A program made the position numbers and the translations under genes. A DNA stretch of 64,000 nt from JANMMJ01 sp964543235. Its GTDB lineage: Bacteria > Pseudomonadota > Alphaproteobacteria > Rhizobiales > Aestuariivirgaceae. Within the stretch, counting starts at the first letter, position 1; the number at the start of each line of letters is the position of its first letter. The notes beneath the pieces are model-generated. The model was not told the DNA's origin and made no database searches. It worked only from the letters and a program-made list of their open reading frames with translations. The DNA is taken from positions 1 through 64,000 of the forward strand of contig CAZIXE010000007.1 in the NCBI GenBank assembly GCA_964543235.1, in the 5' to 3' direction. Positions 33,707-42,095 of this stretch are shown here, one piece after another.

Positions 33707-34965
33707 TGTTTGTAGGTCCAGTTGCCGATCCCATAATCATCGAGCTCGCCCCCCTTCTCGAAGCGGTCCAGCGCGTAGCACTGGTTGAGTTCATGCTCGC
33801 GATCGTTGGCAATGGTGTGGGCAAAGGTCCAGCCCGACGCAGGGGTCGCCTTGAAGCCCTGATAGCACCAGCCCCCGTTGAGATAGAAATTGGCGATTGG
33901 CGTCCGGCAGATAAAAGGACTGCCATCGGGGGTCATGTCCTGGATGCCGCCCCAATGCCGCAGCAGGCGCAGCCTCGACATAAAGGGCAACAACGATACG
34001 GCGCACTCCGCTACGGTCTGTACCTTGGTGAACTGCCCCCGCTGGGTATACGTGTTGAAGCCGTCGATGTGACCGCCGAATACCAGCCCGCCCTTGTCGG
34101 ACTGCGAAAGGTAGAAGAGTTCGGCTCCCCAGGAAATCACATGGTGCACAATGGGTTTGATGGGCTCGGTCACAAAAGCCTGAAGGATGTGGCTTTCGAC
34201 TGGCAGGCGAAGGCCGGCCATGCGCGCGACATGGGAGGAATGACCAGCAACGGCAACGCCCACTTTGCCGGCATGGATTGTGCCGCGCGACGTCTCGACG
34301 CCCGTCACCCGCCCATGCTCAATGACAAATCCCGTTACTTCGCAGTTCTCGATGATATCGACGCCGGCCATGTCAGCGGCCCGCGCATAGCCCCAGGCGA
34401 CCGCATCGTGGCGGACCGTGCCAGCGCGTCGCTGCAGAATGCCGCCCCATATCGGGAAACGCGCTTCCCTGGAATAATCAAGATACGGGAGGAGCTTCAT
34501 CACCTCGCCACGGTCGAGCAGCTCAGCGTCGATGCCGTTAAGCCGCATGATGTTGCCGCGCCGGGCGAAGGTATCGAGCTGACTGGGGCTGACGGCGAGG
34601 ACGATCTGACCGCGTTGCGAGACCATGCAATTGAAATTCAGCTCGTGCGAGATGCTTTCCCACAGCTTAAGTGAAAACTCAAAGAACTGGGTATTGCCGT
34701 CGATAACGTAGTTGGACCGGATCAAGGTTGTATTGCGGCCGACATTGCCGGAGCCAATGTAGCTTCTTTCGAGAACCGCGACTTTCCTGATGCCGTGATT
34801 CCTCGCAAGATAGTAGGCCGTAGCCAGGCCATGACCGCCACCCCCGACGATGACGACATCATAGGCCGGCTTCGGGTCGGGGGCGCGCCAGGCGCGCGGC
34901 CAGGGCAGATCGGGCGACAGGGCATGGCGGGCGACAGCCAGGGCGGAATAGCGGCGGGACGGCAA
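33703..34965 (-). CDS. soxB: Sarcosine oxidase beta subunit
   Basis: 420 residues; FAD-binding GGGGHG (41-46) within VVIVGGGGHGLATAYYLARNHG, and RNTTLIRSNYVIDGN typical of SoxB, which carries FAD and covalent FMN and holds the sarcosine site. First gene of soxBDAG, upstream of which lies a 103-base gap shared with argE in divergent orientation. No regulator is adjacent. Confidence 0.95.
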   Translation of the reverse strand: MPSRRYSALAVARHALSPDLPWPRAWRAPDPKPAYDVVIVGGGGHGLATAYYLARNHGIRKVAVLERSYIGSGNVGRNTTLIRSNYVIDGNTQFFEFSLKLWESISHELNFNCMVSQRGQIVLAVSPSQLDTFARRGNIMRLNGIDAELLDRGEVMKLLPYLDYSREARFPIWGGILQRRAGTVRHDAVAWGYARAADMAGVDIIENCEVTGFVIEHGRVTGVETSRGTIHAGKVGVAVAGHSSHVARMAGLRLPVESHILQAFVTEPIKPIVHHVISWGAELFYLSQSDKGGLVFGGHIDGFNTYTQRGQFTKVQTVAECAVSLLPFMSRLRLLRHWGGIQDMTPDGSPFICRTPIANFYLNGGWCYQGFKATPASGWTFAHTIANDREHELNQCYALDRFEKGGELDDYGIGNWTYKQ

Positions 34966-35068
34966 TGAAGGCCTCGGATCGGAAGGTGGATCATCATAGG
35001 AGCAGGCCAGACGAGCGAGTCAAGGCCATTGCTGGACAGCCACGCCTCGACATGGCACGAGCGGTGCC

Positions 35069-36223
35069 ATGACCCCAACAATAGCCCATCTCGAGCGACT
35101 TGCGGCTTTTCCCAGCATCAGCCGCGACAGCAATCTCGATCTCATCGCGTTCATTGCCGAAACACTCAAGAAACTTGGCATTGAGTCCTGGCTCGTACAT
35201 AGCGAGGATGGACGAAAGGCCAATCTTTGGGCCACCGTCGGGCCGGAGGATCGGCCGGGAATTGTGCTTTCCGGTCATACCGATGTCGTGCCCGTTGATG
35301 GCCAGGCCTGGTCGTCGGATCCCTTCGTGCTCACACGGCGCGACGGCAATCTCTATGCTCGCGGCAGCGCCGACATGAAGGGGTTCATTGCCGCATGCCT
35401 GGCCATGGCCCCAGCGGCCGTGCAGCGGCGGCTCACCGCGCCGATTCACTTTGCCTTTTCATATGATGAGGAAATTGGCTGCATCGGAGTCCGGCGCCTG
35501 CTTGACCTGCTGAAAGATCGCCCGGTCAAGCCGCGGCTGTGCATCGTCGGAGAGCCGACGCTCATGCAGGTGGTGACCGCTCACAAGGGCAAGCTTGGCT
35601 ATCGGGTCACCGCGCATGGCCTTGAGGCACATTCGAGCCTGGCGCCCATCGGTGTCAATGCCATCTACATGGCCGCCGACCTCATAGCGGAGATCAGAGC
35701 GATACAGAGTGAAATCGCCACACACGGGCCGCGTGACGGGGACTACGACGTCGCCTATACGACATTGCATGTCGGCAAGATCGCGGGCGGCGAGGTCATG
35801 AACATCGTCCCCAATCATTGCAGTTTCGATTTCGAGATCCGCTACCTGCCACAGGACGACGAAAGCGCCATCGCAGCGAAAATCAGAAGCGCGGCCGAAC
35901 GCGTGGCCGCGTCATTCCGGCACGTGCATGCCGGCGCCCGATTCGAGTTCCAGCCGCTGCAGAGCTATCCGGCGCTTGATACGCCGGTTGACTCCGAGGC
36001 CGTGCACTTCGTGCGCGCGCTGACCGGAGGCAATTCAACCGGCAAGATCACTTTCGGCACCGAGGGTGGGCTGTTCCAGCAAGCGCTGGGCATTCCAGCG
36101 GTGATTTGTGGCCCTGGCAGCATCGCCGTTGCACACAAGCCGGATGAGTATGTGAGCGCAGAACAACTCAGCCAGTGTGACGCCATGCTGGCGCGGTTGC
36201 TTGACAGGCTCGCTGCGCCATAG
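35069..36223 (+). CDS. argE: Acetylornithine deacetylase (ArgE) family M20 hydrolase
   Basis: 384-residue zinc amidohydrolase: H70 and D72 in SGHTDVVPVD, ARGSADMKGF with the bridging Asp, SYDEEIGCIG with catalytic Glu pair, VGEPT, and C-terminal FGTEGGLFQQALGIPAVICGPGS. ArgE or N-acyl amino-acid deacylase cannot be separated with certainty. Placement between soxBDAG and the oxygenase operon, rather than with arginine genes, makes an amidase in a catabolic pathway plausible. Confidence 0.85.
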   Translation: MTPTIAHLERLAAFPSISRDSNLDLIAFIAETLKKLGIESWLVHSEDGRKANLWATVGPEDRPGIVLSGHTDVVPVDGQAWSSDPFVLTRRDGNLYARGSADMKGFIAACLAMAPAAVQRRLTAPIHFAFSYDEEIGCIGVRRLLDLLKDRPVKPRLCIVGEPTLMQVVTAHKGKLGYRVTAHGLEAHSSLAPIGVNAIYMAADLIAEIRAIQSEIATHGPRDGDYDVAYTTLHVGKIAGGEVMNIVPNHCSFDFEIRYLPQDDESAIAAKIRSAAERVAASFRHVHAGARFEFQPLQSYPALDTPVDSEAVHFVRALTGGNSTGKITFGTEGGLFQQALGIPAVICGPGSIAVAHKPDEYVSAEQLSQCDAMLARLLDRLAAP

Positions 36224-36248
36224 CGAAAGGCCCTCGCGTGCAATGCCT

Positions 36249-36926
36249 TCAGGGATCGCCGGGGACACCATAGCTTGGCGCTCTGGTCGGATCGATCGCG
36301 CGCTGGAGATAGGCCGCCATCTGCGGCCGGTAATCCTCCCAGAGGCGGCGGAGGACACGAACAGGGTTGTCATCAGCCCAGTCGACACGAAGGCTCACCA
36401 GCGGAAAGCTGTGTTCGTGATAGACGATGAGAGCGGCGGAGTGCACGGGCCCCTCTTCGCCTCCGGCCGACTGTCCCGCCTCCAGCGCGCGCAGGAGGCG
36501 TTCGGCCAGATGCTGCCCGGCATGGGCTGCAAAGGCGTCGGTCATTGCCCTGGGCACTTCGGCGGTTTGCAGGAGGTTGCCGGCCGCGACGCAATGTTTC
36601 GCCTCCGAAACGGCATGACTGCCCAGTATCCTGCTGCCAGACCATGAGGCACTGTTGCCATGCCGATCGACGGCGGTAAGTTGCCGGTATTCAATGAATT
36701 TCTGGGTTCGCACGACCTTGTCGATGGCCTCGCGGGCGGACAGACCGGCAGCGAGACAGTCAAGGATCAGAGGGCCCAGATTCGGATCCGTAACGTTCTG
36801 TGTCGCGACAGCGCCGACGCCGGCACGCACGTGCGGGCATCGGGCGCCCACGGCGATTGAAGAGGTGGTAATGGCAACTCCGAAAGCGCCCGTCGCCGCG
36901 CAATGACCGGCAATCGAGAACGTCAT
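36249..36926 (-). CDS. DUF1028 protein (Ntn-hydrolase-like)
   Basis: 225 residues. TFSIAGHCAATGAFGVAITTSSIAVGARCPHVRAGVGAVATQN is the DUF1028 start, a family with an Ntn-hydrolase-like fold and no established reaction. Its ATG overlaps the Rieske oxygenase stop by four bases, making it the last gene of the oxygenase operon. DUF1028 proteins often accompany amino-acid or peptide catabolic genes, which suggests an amide or N-acyl bond hydrolysis step here. Confidence 0.88.
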   Translation of the reverse strand: MTFSIAGHCAATGAFGVAITTSSIAVGARCPHVRAGVGAVATQNVTDPNLGPLILDCLAAGLSAREAIDKVVRTQKFIEYRQLTAVDRHGNSASWSGSRILGSHAVSEAKHCVAAGNLLQTAEVPRAMTDAFAAHAGQHLAERLLRALEAGQSAGGEEGPVHSAALIVYHEHSFPLVSLRVDWADDNPVRVLRRLWEDYRPQMAAYLQRAIDPTRAPSYGVPGDP

Positions 36927-38104
36927 TCGGCGGCAACCCGTACGGTTCCGGTTTCGGGTTCGCCAAGCTTGCGGTCGAGATAGCGAGCAAAATCGTGAAT
37001 CTCGCGCTCGAGCCAGCTGAATGGTCCGGGGCGCGCCAGCGGCGATGACGAGCCGCGGTGAATGCCTTCGACCACGAACTTGTCCTCGGCGTTGACCTTG
37101 TCAAAAAACGTCAGGGTCGCATCAAGCCATTCCTGGCGGCCGTCGCCCAGGCCCTCAAGAACCTCGGGTGCGACAGCAAGGCCGAAGCGCACGAGTACGT
37201 GGTCGACGCCGTCCGGTCGCAGGGTGAGGTACCACATGTGATCCGGTGCCAGCACATACATATGTGCCGGGAAAACAGTGGGCATGATGGTGGTGTAGCG
37301 CCAGACGCCCTCCAGATGCCGGTTGTCGGGATGGGCCCGGCCATACCGGGCAGTCTCGTCCTTCTCAAAGGTCTGATAGGTGAAGGCTTCGTAGACCTTC
37401 AGCGGAAACCTGGTGGAATCCACCGGCATCCAGGCGCCCACCGTCTCGCGGTGCGCCACCGGCAGGTGGTAGCCCTCCATGAAGTTCTCGGTCAGGAGTT
37501 TCCAGTTGGTGTTCCAGCGATGGTCCTGCAGGGCGACGGAAACATACTTGTCCAGCCGATAGCGGCCAACATCGGGCTCAAGTTCCCGCAGCAGATCGGC
37601 AACTGCCGGCGCATCGGGATTGAGCGTTACATAGATCCAGCCCTGCCACACTTCGGTGCGAATCTCCGGAAGCCGGTAGCCCTTCTTGTCGAACTCGGGA
37701 TCGCGTCCAGCCATGTAGCCGGCGCCAATGACCCGTCCATCGATGTCGTAGGTCCAGCCGTGATAGGGGCAGGTGATGCGGTGGCAATTGCCTCGCTCCT
37801 GCAGCAAAGTCATCATGCGGTGCAGGCAGACATTGGCAAAGGAACGTATGGTGCCATCCCTGCCACGGATCACGTATATGGGCTGGTTGGCAATGGTGTA
37901 GGTGATGTAGTCACCGGGCTTCGGGATATCGGCGGCGAGGCCTGGACAATGCCAGTCAGACTTGAAGATGCGTTCGGTTTCCAGGGCAGCTATCTCGCGG
38001 TCGGAATAGATCGCCGGGGGAACGGTGAATGCCTCTTCGAGGCTCGACACCGCGACCTGGTGCAGGCCACGGAGGATTTTCCGGGCATGGGCCGAAAGTG
38101 GCAT
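36923..38104 (-). CDS. Rieske non-haem iron oxygenase, alpha subunit (GbcA/stachydrine-demethylase-like)
   Basis: 393 residues. Rieske [2Fe-2S] ligands C93, H95 (CLH) and C112, H115 (CPYH); mononuclear iron ligands in NFMEGYHLPVAH, followed by the catalytic domain. Similar in layout to glycine-betaine and proline-betaine demethylating oxygenases that feed Sox-type pathways. No ferredoxin-reductase component is adjacent, so electrons must come from elsewhere. Start 38104 has GGGAGGAG upstream. Sits between RidA and DUF1028 in the operon. Substrate inferred, not proven. Confidence 0.9.
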   Translation of the reverse strand: MPLSAHARKILRGLHQVAVSSLEEAFTVPPAIYSDREIAALETERIFKSDWHCPGLAADIPKPGDYITYTIANQPIYVIRGRDGTIRSFANVCLHRMMTLLQERGNCHRITCPYHGWTYDIDGRVIGAGYMAGRDPEFDKKGYRLPEIRTEVWQGWIYVTLNPDAPAVADLLRELEPDVGRYRLDKYVSVALQDHRWNTNWKLLTENFMEGYHLPVAHRETVGAWMPVDSTRFPLKVYEAFTYQTFEKDETARYGRAHPDNRHLEGVWRYTTIMPTVFPAHMYVLAPDHMWYLTLRPDGVDHVLVRFGLAVAPEVLEGLGDGRQEWLDATLTFFDKVNAEDKFVVEGIHRGSSSPLARPGPFSWLEREIHDFARYLDRKLGEPETGTVRVAAE

Positions 38105-38114
38105 GGACTCCTCC

Positions 38115-38531
38115 CTAGTCAGGAATGACGGCGGTCACCTCAATTTCGACAATCCACTCGGGCCTGGCAAGAGCGGTGATCACCAGGCCGGTAGAGCAGG
38201 GAAATACACCCTTCAGCCACCTGCCCATTTCGCGATAGACCGCCTCGCGAAAGCGTATGTCGGTCAGATACACGACAATCCGGCAGATGTGGTCAAGCTG
38301 GCCTCCCGCCTCTTCCATCAACAGCTTGATGTTTTCCATAGTCTTGCGCGTCTGTAGCGTGGCATCGCCAACATGAAGCGACTCGCGGCTGTCGAGGTCC
38401 TGGCTTACCTGTCCTCTGACAAACACCATGGTCCCCCTTGCCACAACGGCCTGGCAGAGATCGTTGTCCAGCTTTTGCTCAGGATAGGTATCTCTGGTAT
38501 TGAAGGGCCGGATTCGGCGATGGGCTGTCAT
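38115..38531 (-). CDS. RidA family protein
   Basis: 138 residues of the RidA/YjgF/UK114 fold. QVSQDLDSRE and ICRIVVYLTDIRFREAV, then TGLVITALARPEWIVEIEVTAVI, fit; the final strand carries the usual Arg region in place. RidA proteins hydrolyse reactive enamine/imine intermediates, so a neighbouring oxidase or oxygenase product is the expected substrate. Start 38531 has AGGAG upstream; a longer frame is unsupported. Followed by the Rieske gene after 10 bases. Confidence 0.9.
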   Translation of the reverse strand: MTAHRRIRPFNTRDTYPEQKLDNDLCQAVVARGTMVFVRGQVSQDLDSRESLHVGDATLQTRKTMENIKLLMEEAGGQLDHICRIVVYLTDIRFREAVYREMGRWLKGVFPCSTGLVITALARPEWIVEIEVTAVIPD

Positions 38532-38654
38532 GTCGGTTCTCCTGAATGTTCGGCCAACGGATGCAAAGCGCCAGAGCGACCGCGTCGCCATCGAATTGCC
38601 CAGCGCTGATGCACGGCCGATGACGGATGTGTGCCGTTCGGTCCGTCATCACCA

Positions 38655-39932
38655 TCAGTTCCCGGCGCCGGCAAGGCGCTCCGCGGTGCCGCTATAGGCC
38701 AGATAGCTGCGTTGAATGGCAATTTGATCCGCCAGGTATTTGGCATCGTGCCATACGCCCCAGATGAATGACGACCCGCGTCGCGACTGCCAGGGCAATC
38801 CCAGGAAGTAGAGGCCCGGCTCGGCCGAGACGCCGCGCTGATGCCTCGGCACGCCTTTTCCGTCGAAGATATCGAACTTCAGCCAGCTGTAATCGAGAGC
38901 AAAGCCGGTTGCCCAGATGATCGAGGTGATTCCAGCCTTCTCCAGATCAAGGGTGAGGATGGGATCGCTCACGCATTGCGGGTCAGGTCCGATCCTGTGA
39001 GCCTCCGGTTCCAGGGGAAAGTCGAGACCATTGCGCGCGACATATTCGTCGGCCTCTGCCAGCACCGACAGGTAATTGGCATCTCCCTTGGCAAGGTTAT
39101 CGGCCAGGTCCGGCGCAAAGGTCATCACACCATCTCTGAAGGCCACCGTCCTGCCCATCAGCGTCATTCCCTGCGCAGCCATGTTGCGGAAATCGACCGT
39201 CTGGCCGCCATCGGCACCACTCACCGCGATGGTGACATGTTCGGTGCCGGGTGCTGGAGCACTCGCATCCCACTTTCCAAGGACGCCCAACCACCACACG
39301 AAATCGCGCCCGCGATAGCGGCGCGGCGGGCGGTCGTGCGGTCCCACCGACAGATAAACACGCTTTCCGGCGTGCAGAAGCTCATCGGCGATCTGTGCTC
39401 CCGATGACCCTGCGCCAACCACCAGGACTGCGCCGTCAGGTAACTGTCCCGGATTGCGATAGGAAGCGGAATGGATCTGTACGACCCCTGCATCTTTCGG
39501 AACAATGGCCGGAGTTACGGGACGCTGAAATGGCCCAGTCGCGGCAACCACATAATTGGCCTCGATCGGGCCCGCCGAGGTTTCTGCGCGGAAACCGGGC
39601 CTGCCCAGGTTGCGCCGAACCTCCCTGACCTCCACTCCGCAGCGGACAGGCGCGGCTATCTTTCGCGCATACGCAACGAAGTAGTCGGCCACGCACTCCT
39701 TGGCCGGGAAGGCATCGGGATGCGTATCGGGAAATTTCATGCCAGGAAACCGGTCATGCCAGGCCGGACCATTGGCGACCAGCGAGTCCCACCTTTCCGA
39801 GCGCCAGCGTTCGGCAATCCGCTGCCGCTCCAGGACGAGGTGCGGCACTTCATTCCTGCCAAGGTGTTCGCTCATGGCCAGGCCTGCCTGGCCGCCGCCA
39901 ACAACGAGCACTTCGATCTTCTCAATTGACAT
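38655..39932 (-). CDS. FAD-dependent monooxygenase (FMO/CzcO-like flavoprotein)
   Basis: 425 residues with two dinucleotide sites: VVGGGQAGLAMSEHL (8-22, FAD) and VVGAGSSGAQIADELL (about 175-190, NADPH). RRYRGRDFVWW and WATGFALDYSWL are typical of class B flavin monooxygenases and putative Baeyer-Villiger enzymes. The classical FATGY-type motif appears as WATGF. Located between HpaB and RidA in the operon. It may N-oxygenate or insert oxygen into the same substrate; unproven. Confidence 0.88.
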   Translation of the reverse strand: MSIEKIEVLVVGGGQAGLAMSEHLGRNEVPHLVLERQRIAERWRSERWDSLVANGPAWHDRFPGMKFPDTHPDAFPAKECVADYFVAYARKIAAPVRCGVEVREVRRNLGRPGFRAETSAGPIEANYVVAATGPFQRPVTPAIVPKDAGVVQIHSASYRNPGQLPDGAVLVVGAGSSGAQIADELLHAGKRVYLSVGPHDRPPRRYRGRDFVWWLGVLGKWDASAPAPGTEHVTIAVSGADGGQTVDFRNMAAQGMTLMGRTVAFRDGVMTFAPDLADNLAKGDANYLSVLAEADEYVARNGLDFPLEPEAHRIGPDPQCVSDPILTLDLEKAGITSIIWATGFALDYSWLKFDIFDGKGVPRHQRGVSAEPGLYFLGLPWQSRRGSSFIWGVWHDAKYLADQIAIQRSYLAYSGTAERLAGAGN

Positions 39933-39966
39933 TTGTAAGTCCTACAAAAAGGATCGGTGCGCCGGC

Positions 39967-41481
39967 CTATTCGGCTGCCTTGAGCCGGGTCGCAAACCAC
40001 CTGTTCACGGCGCTGTCGCCCGTCGAGCGCGTCGTGCTGCCCATGACCTTGTCCGACAGGCCAGCCGCCTGCTGCACGAAATCCAGCGCGTTGTCCCAAT
40101 CAAAGTTGCGATAGACCGCAGCCAGGTGAGCAAAGGGTGGCGACTGCGCAAAGAGCTGGAATGTCAGACGGTGGCCGGCATAGTCCGAGTTCAAAAGATC
40201 GCGGGCAAATGCCAAGAGCTTGCGGCGATCGTCGGCAATCCACTGATCGTTGACGGTATAGAACTTCTCGAGCCACGGGCCGGAACCAGGAGCGCGGAAC
40301 GCTGCGACATCGGGGGTGACGCAAATCTGACCGCCACAGAGCTCGCGGGCGACATGCATTACCCGCGGCAAATTGGAACACGCATGGACGCGCCCGGTCA
40401 TCAGAAGCGACTGGTTCGGCATCAGGAGCCCGCCCGGGCTCCTTTCTGCCATGGCAATCGCCGCAGTCAGGTGAGCGTTGATGCCCTCCCGATAGACAGC
40501 GAGTTCGGCCAGTTTCTCCTGCACCGCCTGCTGCTTGTCGAGACCGGTCTGTCGCACGTTGAACAGTGCCGCACCGATGATCATGTCGGCGACCTTCAGG
40601 TTGCGCTGCACGAAAGCAAAGGCCGAATAGCGATGGAGGGTGGCGCGGATGAAGGCGGCCGCCCTGGTGTGGCGGTAGAAGAGGACATTCTCCCAGGGGA
40701 TCAGGACATTGTCGAAAACAACCAGCGAGTCGACTTCATCGAAGCGGCTGGCAAGGGGATAGTCCTCCGCCGAAGCGCGGCCGGCAAAACCCGTCCGGCA
40801 GATGAATTTGAGGCCGGGAGAACCCAGGTCGCAAACAAATCCCAGGGCGTAGTCGGAGAGCTTCTCGTCTCCCCAGTTGGCGATCGTCGGCTTGGTAAAG
40901 GCCTGGTTGGCGTAGGCGGCCGCCGTCTCATACTTGGCGCCACGCACGACAATCCCCTTGTCGGTCTCCTTCACAACGTGGAGCAGCATGTCGGGGTCCT
41001 GCTCCTGCGGGCGCTTGGAACGGTCACCCTTGGGATCGGTGTTGGCCGAAACATGGAAAGGATCATGCTTGATGACCCGGACTATGTGATTCTTGATGTT
41101 CTGGGAGAATTGCGGGTCGACCTCGTTCAGGACATCCTGACCATCAAACAACGACCACATCTCGCCAACCGTCTCGTCGCCGACACGCGTCACGACACCA
41201 CCGATGTCATGGAACACGGCATCGGTCGAACGGCGCTTCTCCCACCAGTCCTGCTGCGTGTAGGGCAGCTTCAAACCGATGGAGAAGTCTTCACCGCCCG
41301 CTTGGTAGGTCATGACATCTCGGGTCTTGGGATCGTGCTGCATGTCGTAGATGCGGGCGCGGATGTCGACCAATGGCTTGAACATCGGATGGGTGGTCAC
41401 GTCGCGTACGCGCTCGCCATTGATATGGACCTCGCGGCCATCGCGAATGGATTCGCGATACTGTTCGCCATTTCTGATCAT
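39967..41481 (-). CDS. 4-hydroxyphenylacetate 3-hydroxylase (HpaB) family flavin monooxygenase
   Basis: 504 residues, typical of HpaB/PvcC large oxygenase components that use free reduced FAD. DYPLASRFDEVDSLVVFDNVLIPWENVLFYR is the family signature, and a helical C-terminal domain follows. A flavin reductase gene directly upstream supplies FADH2. The true substrate may be an aromatic, pyrrole or other N-heterocycle; residue-level assignment to 4-hydroxyphenylacetate is not justified. Start 41481. Confidence 0.88.
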   Translation of the reverse strand: MIRNGEQYRESIRDGREVHINGERVRDVTTHPMFKPLVDIRARIYDMQHDPKTRDVMTYQAGGEDFSIGLKLPYTQQDWWEKRRSTDAVFHDIGGVVTRVGDETVGEMWSLFDGQDVLNEVDPQFSQNIKNHIVRVIKHDPFHVSANTDPKGDRSKRPQEQDPDMLLHVVKETDKGIVVRGAKYETAAAYANQAFTKPTIANWGDEKLSDYALGFVCDLGSPGLKFICRTGFAGRASAEDYPLASRFDEVDSLVVFDNVLIPWENVLFYRHTRAAAFIRATLHRYSAFAFVQRNLKVADMIIGAALFNVRQTGLDKQQAVQEKLAELAVYREGINAHLTAAIAMAERSPGGLLMPNQSLLMTGRVHACSNLPRVMHVARELCGGQICVTPDVAAFRAPGSGPWLEKFYTVNDQWIADDRRKLLAFARDLLNSDYAGHRLTFQLFAQSPPFAHLAAVYRNFDWDNALDFVQQAAGLSDKVMGSTTRSTGDSAVNRWFATRLKAAE

Positions 41482-41492
41482 CGGACAGGTCC

Positions 41493-41999
41493 TCAGTAGT
41501 CGGTGATGCGCTTGTAGGTGCGGTTGCAATAGATGAGGGGGGCCGCCGCGCCGAGGCGGGCGGAGAGCACGCGGCCAATGAAGATGCGGTGAGAGCCGGC
41601 ATCGTAGGACGTGTCAATCTCGCACTCGAAGACAGCGACGGCATCGGGGATCACCGGCAGGCCGGTCGTCCCCGCAGCCCAGGCGTGGCTGTCGAAGTCA
41701 AACGGCCTGCCTGCCCTGGTCCGGCCGGAAAAGGTCTCGGCATAGGTCCGGTGGCCGTCGCCCAGTACATTGACCGCAAAGACGCCGTTGATGTCGATGG
41801 CCCCGACCGTGGGGCTTTTGCGGTTCACGCAGGCCAGCAACAGCGGCGGTTCGGCCGACACCGAGCAAATCGCGCTAACAGTCAGCCCGTACCTTCCCCC
41901 GCGTCCCGCCGTTGTCACCACCGAGACGCCGGTTGCGGTTCGTCCCATGGCAGAGATGAATCGTTCCGATGTCTCACCCGGCGTGAGCGCCTTGTCCAT
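41493..41999 (-). CDS. Flavin reductase family protein (HpaC/RutF-like)
   Basis: 168 residues. FISAMGRTATGVSVVTTAGRGGRYGLTVSAICSVSAEPPLLLACVNRKS and FAVNVLGDGH are the flavin reductase signature. It should provide reduced flavin to the HpaB-type oxygenase encoded 11 bases downstream. Start is uncertain: ATG 41999 has AAGGA eight bases upstream; GTG 42020 has AAGGAG five bases upstream and adds seven residues. First gene of the oxygenase operon, divergent from LysR. Confidence 0.88.
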   Translation of the reverse strand: MDKALTPGETSERFISAMGRTATGVSVVTTAGRGGRYGLTVSAICSVSAEPPLLLACVNRKSPTVGAIDINGVFAVNVLGDGHRTYAETFSGRTRAGRPFDFDSHAWAAGTTGLPVIPDAVAVFECEIDTSYDAGSHRIFIGRVLSARLGAAAPLIYCNRTYKRITDY

Positions 42000-42058
42000 G
42001 TCTCGTATCCTTTCGGCCACCGGCACTCCTTCATGACATAAGGCTTGACTTAGGAAAA

Positions 42059-42095
42059 ATAGATAATAACAAGATATTGAATAGATAGAATCTAT
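42059..42095. promoter_or_regulatory. Putative LysR binding region between the flavin reductase operon and lysR
   Basis: An AT-rich divergent gap holds ATAGATAGAATCTAT at 42081-42095, an inverted repeat of ATAGAT and ATCTAT overlapping the lysR start codon, and another ATAGATA at 42059-42065, 22 bases (two helix turns) away. Repeated half sites on one face are typical of LysR regulators, and the AT-rich block contrasts with the GC-rich surroundings. Confidence 0.55.

Noticed and set aside
39967..41481. Assigning hpaB for 4-hydroxyphenylacetate
   Set aside because: No other 4-hydroxyphenylacetate catabolic genes (such as hpaDEFGH) lie nearby, and the operon partners differ, so only the family is given.
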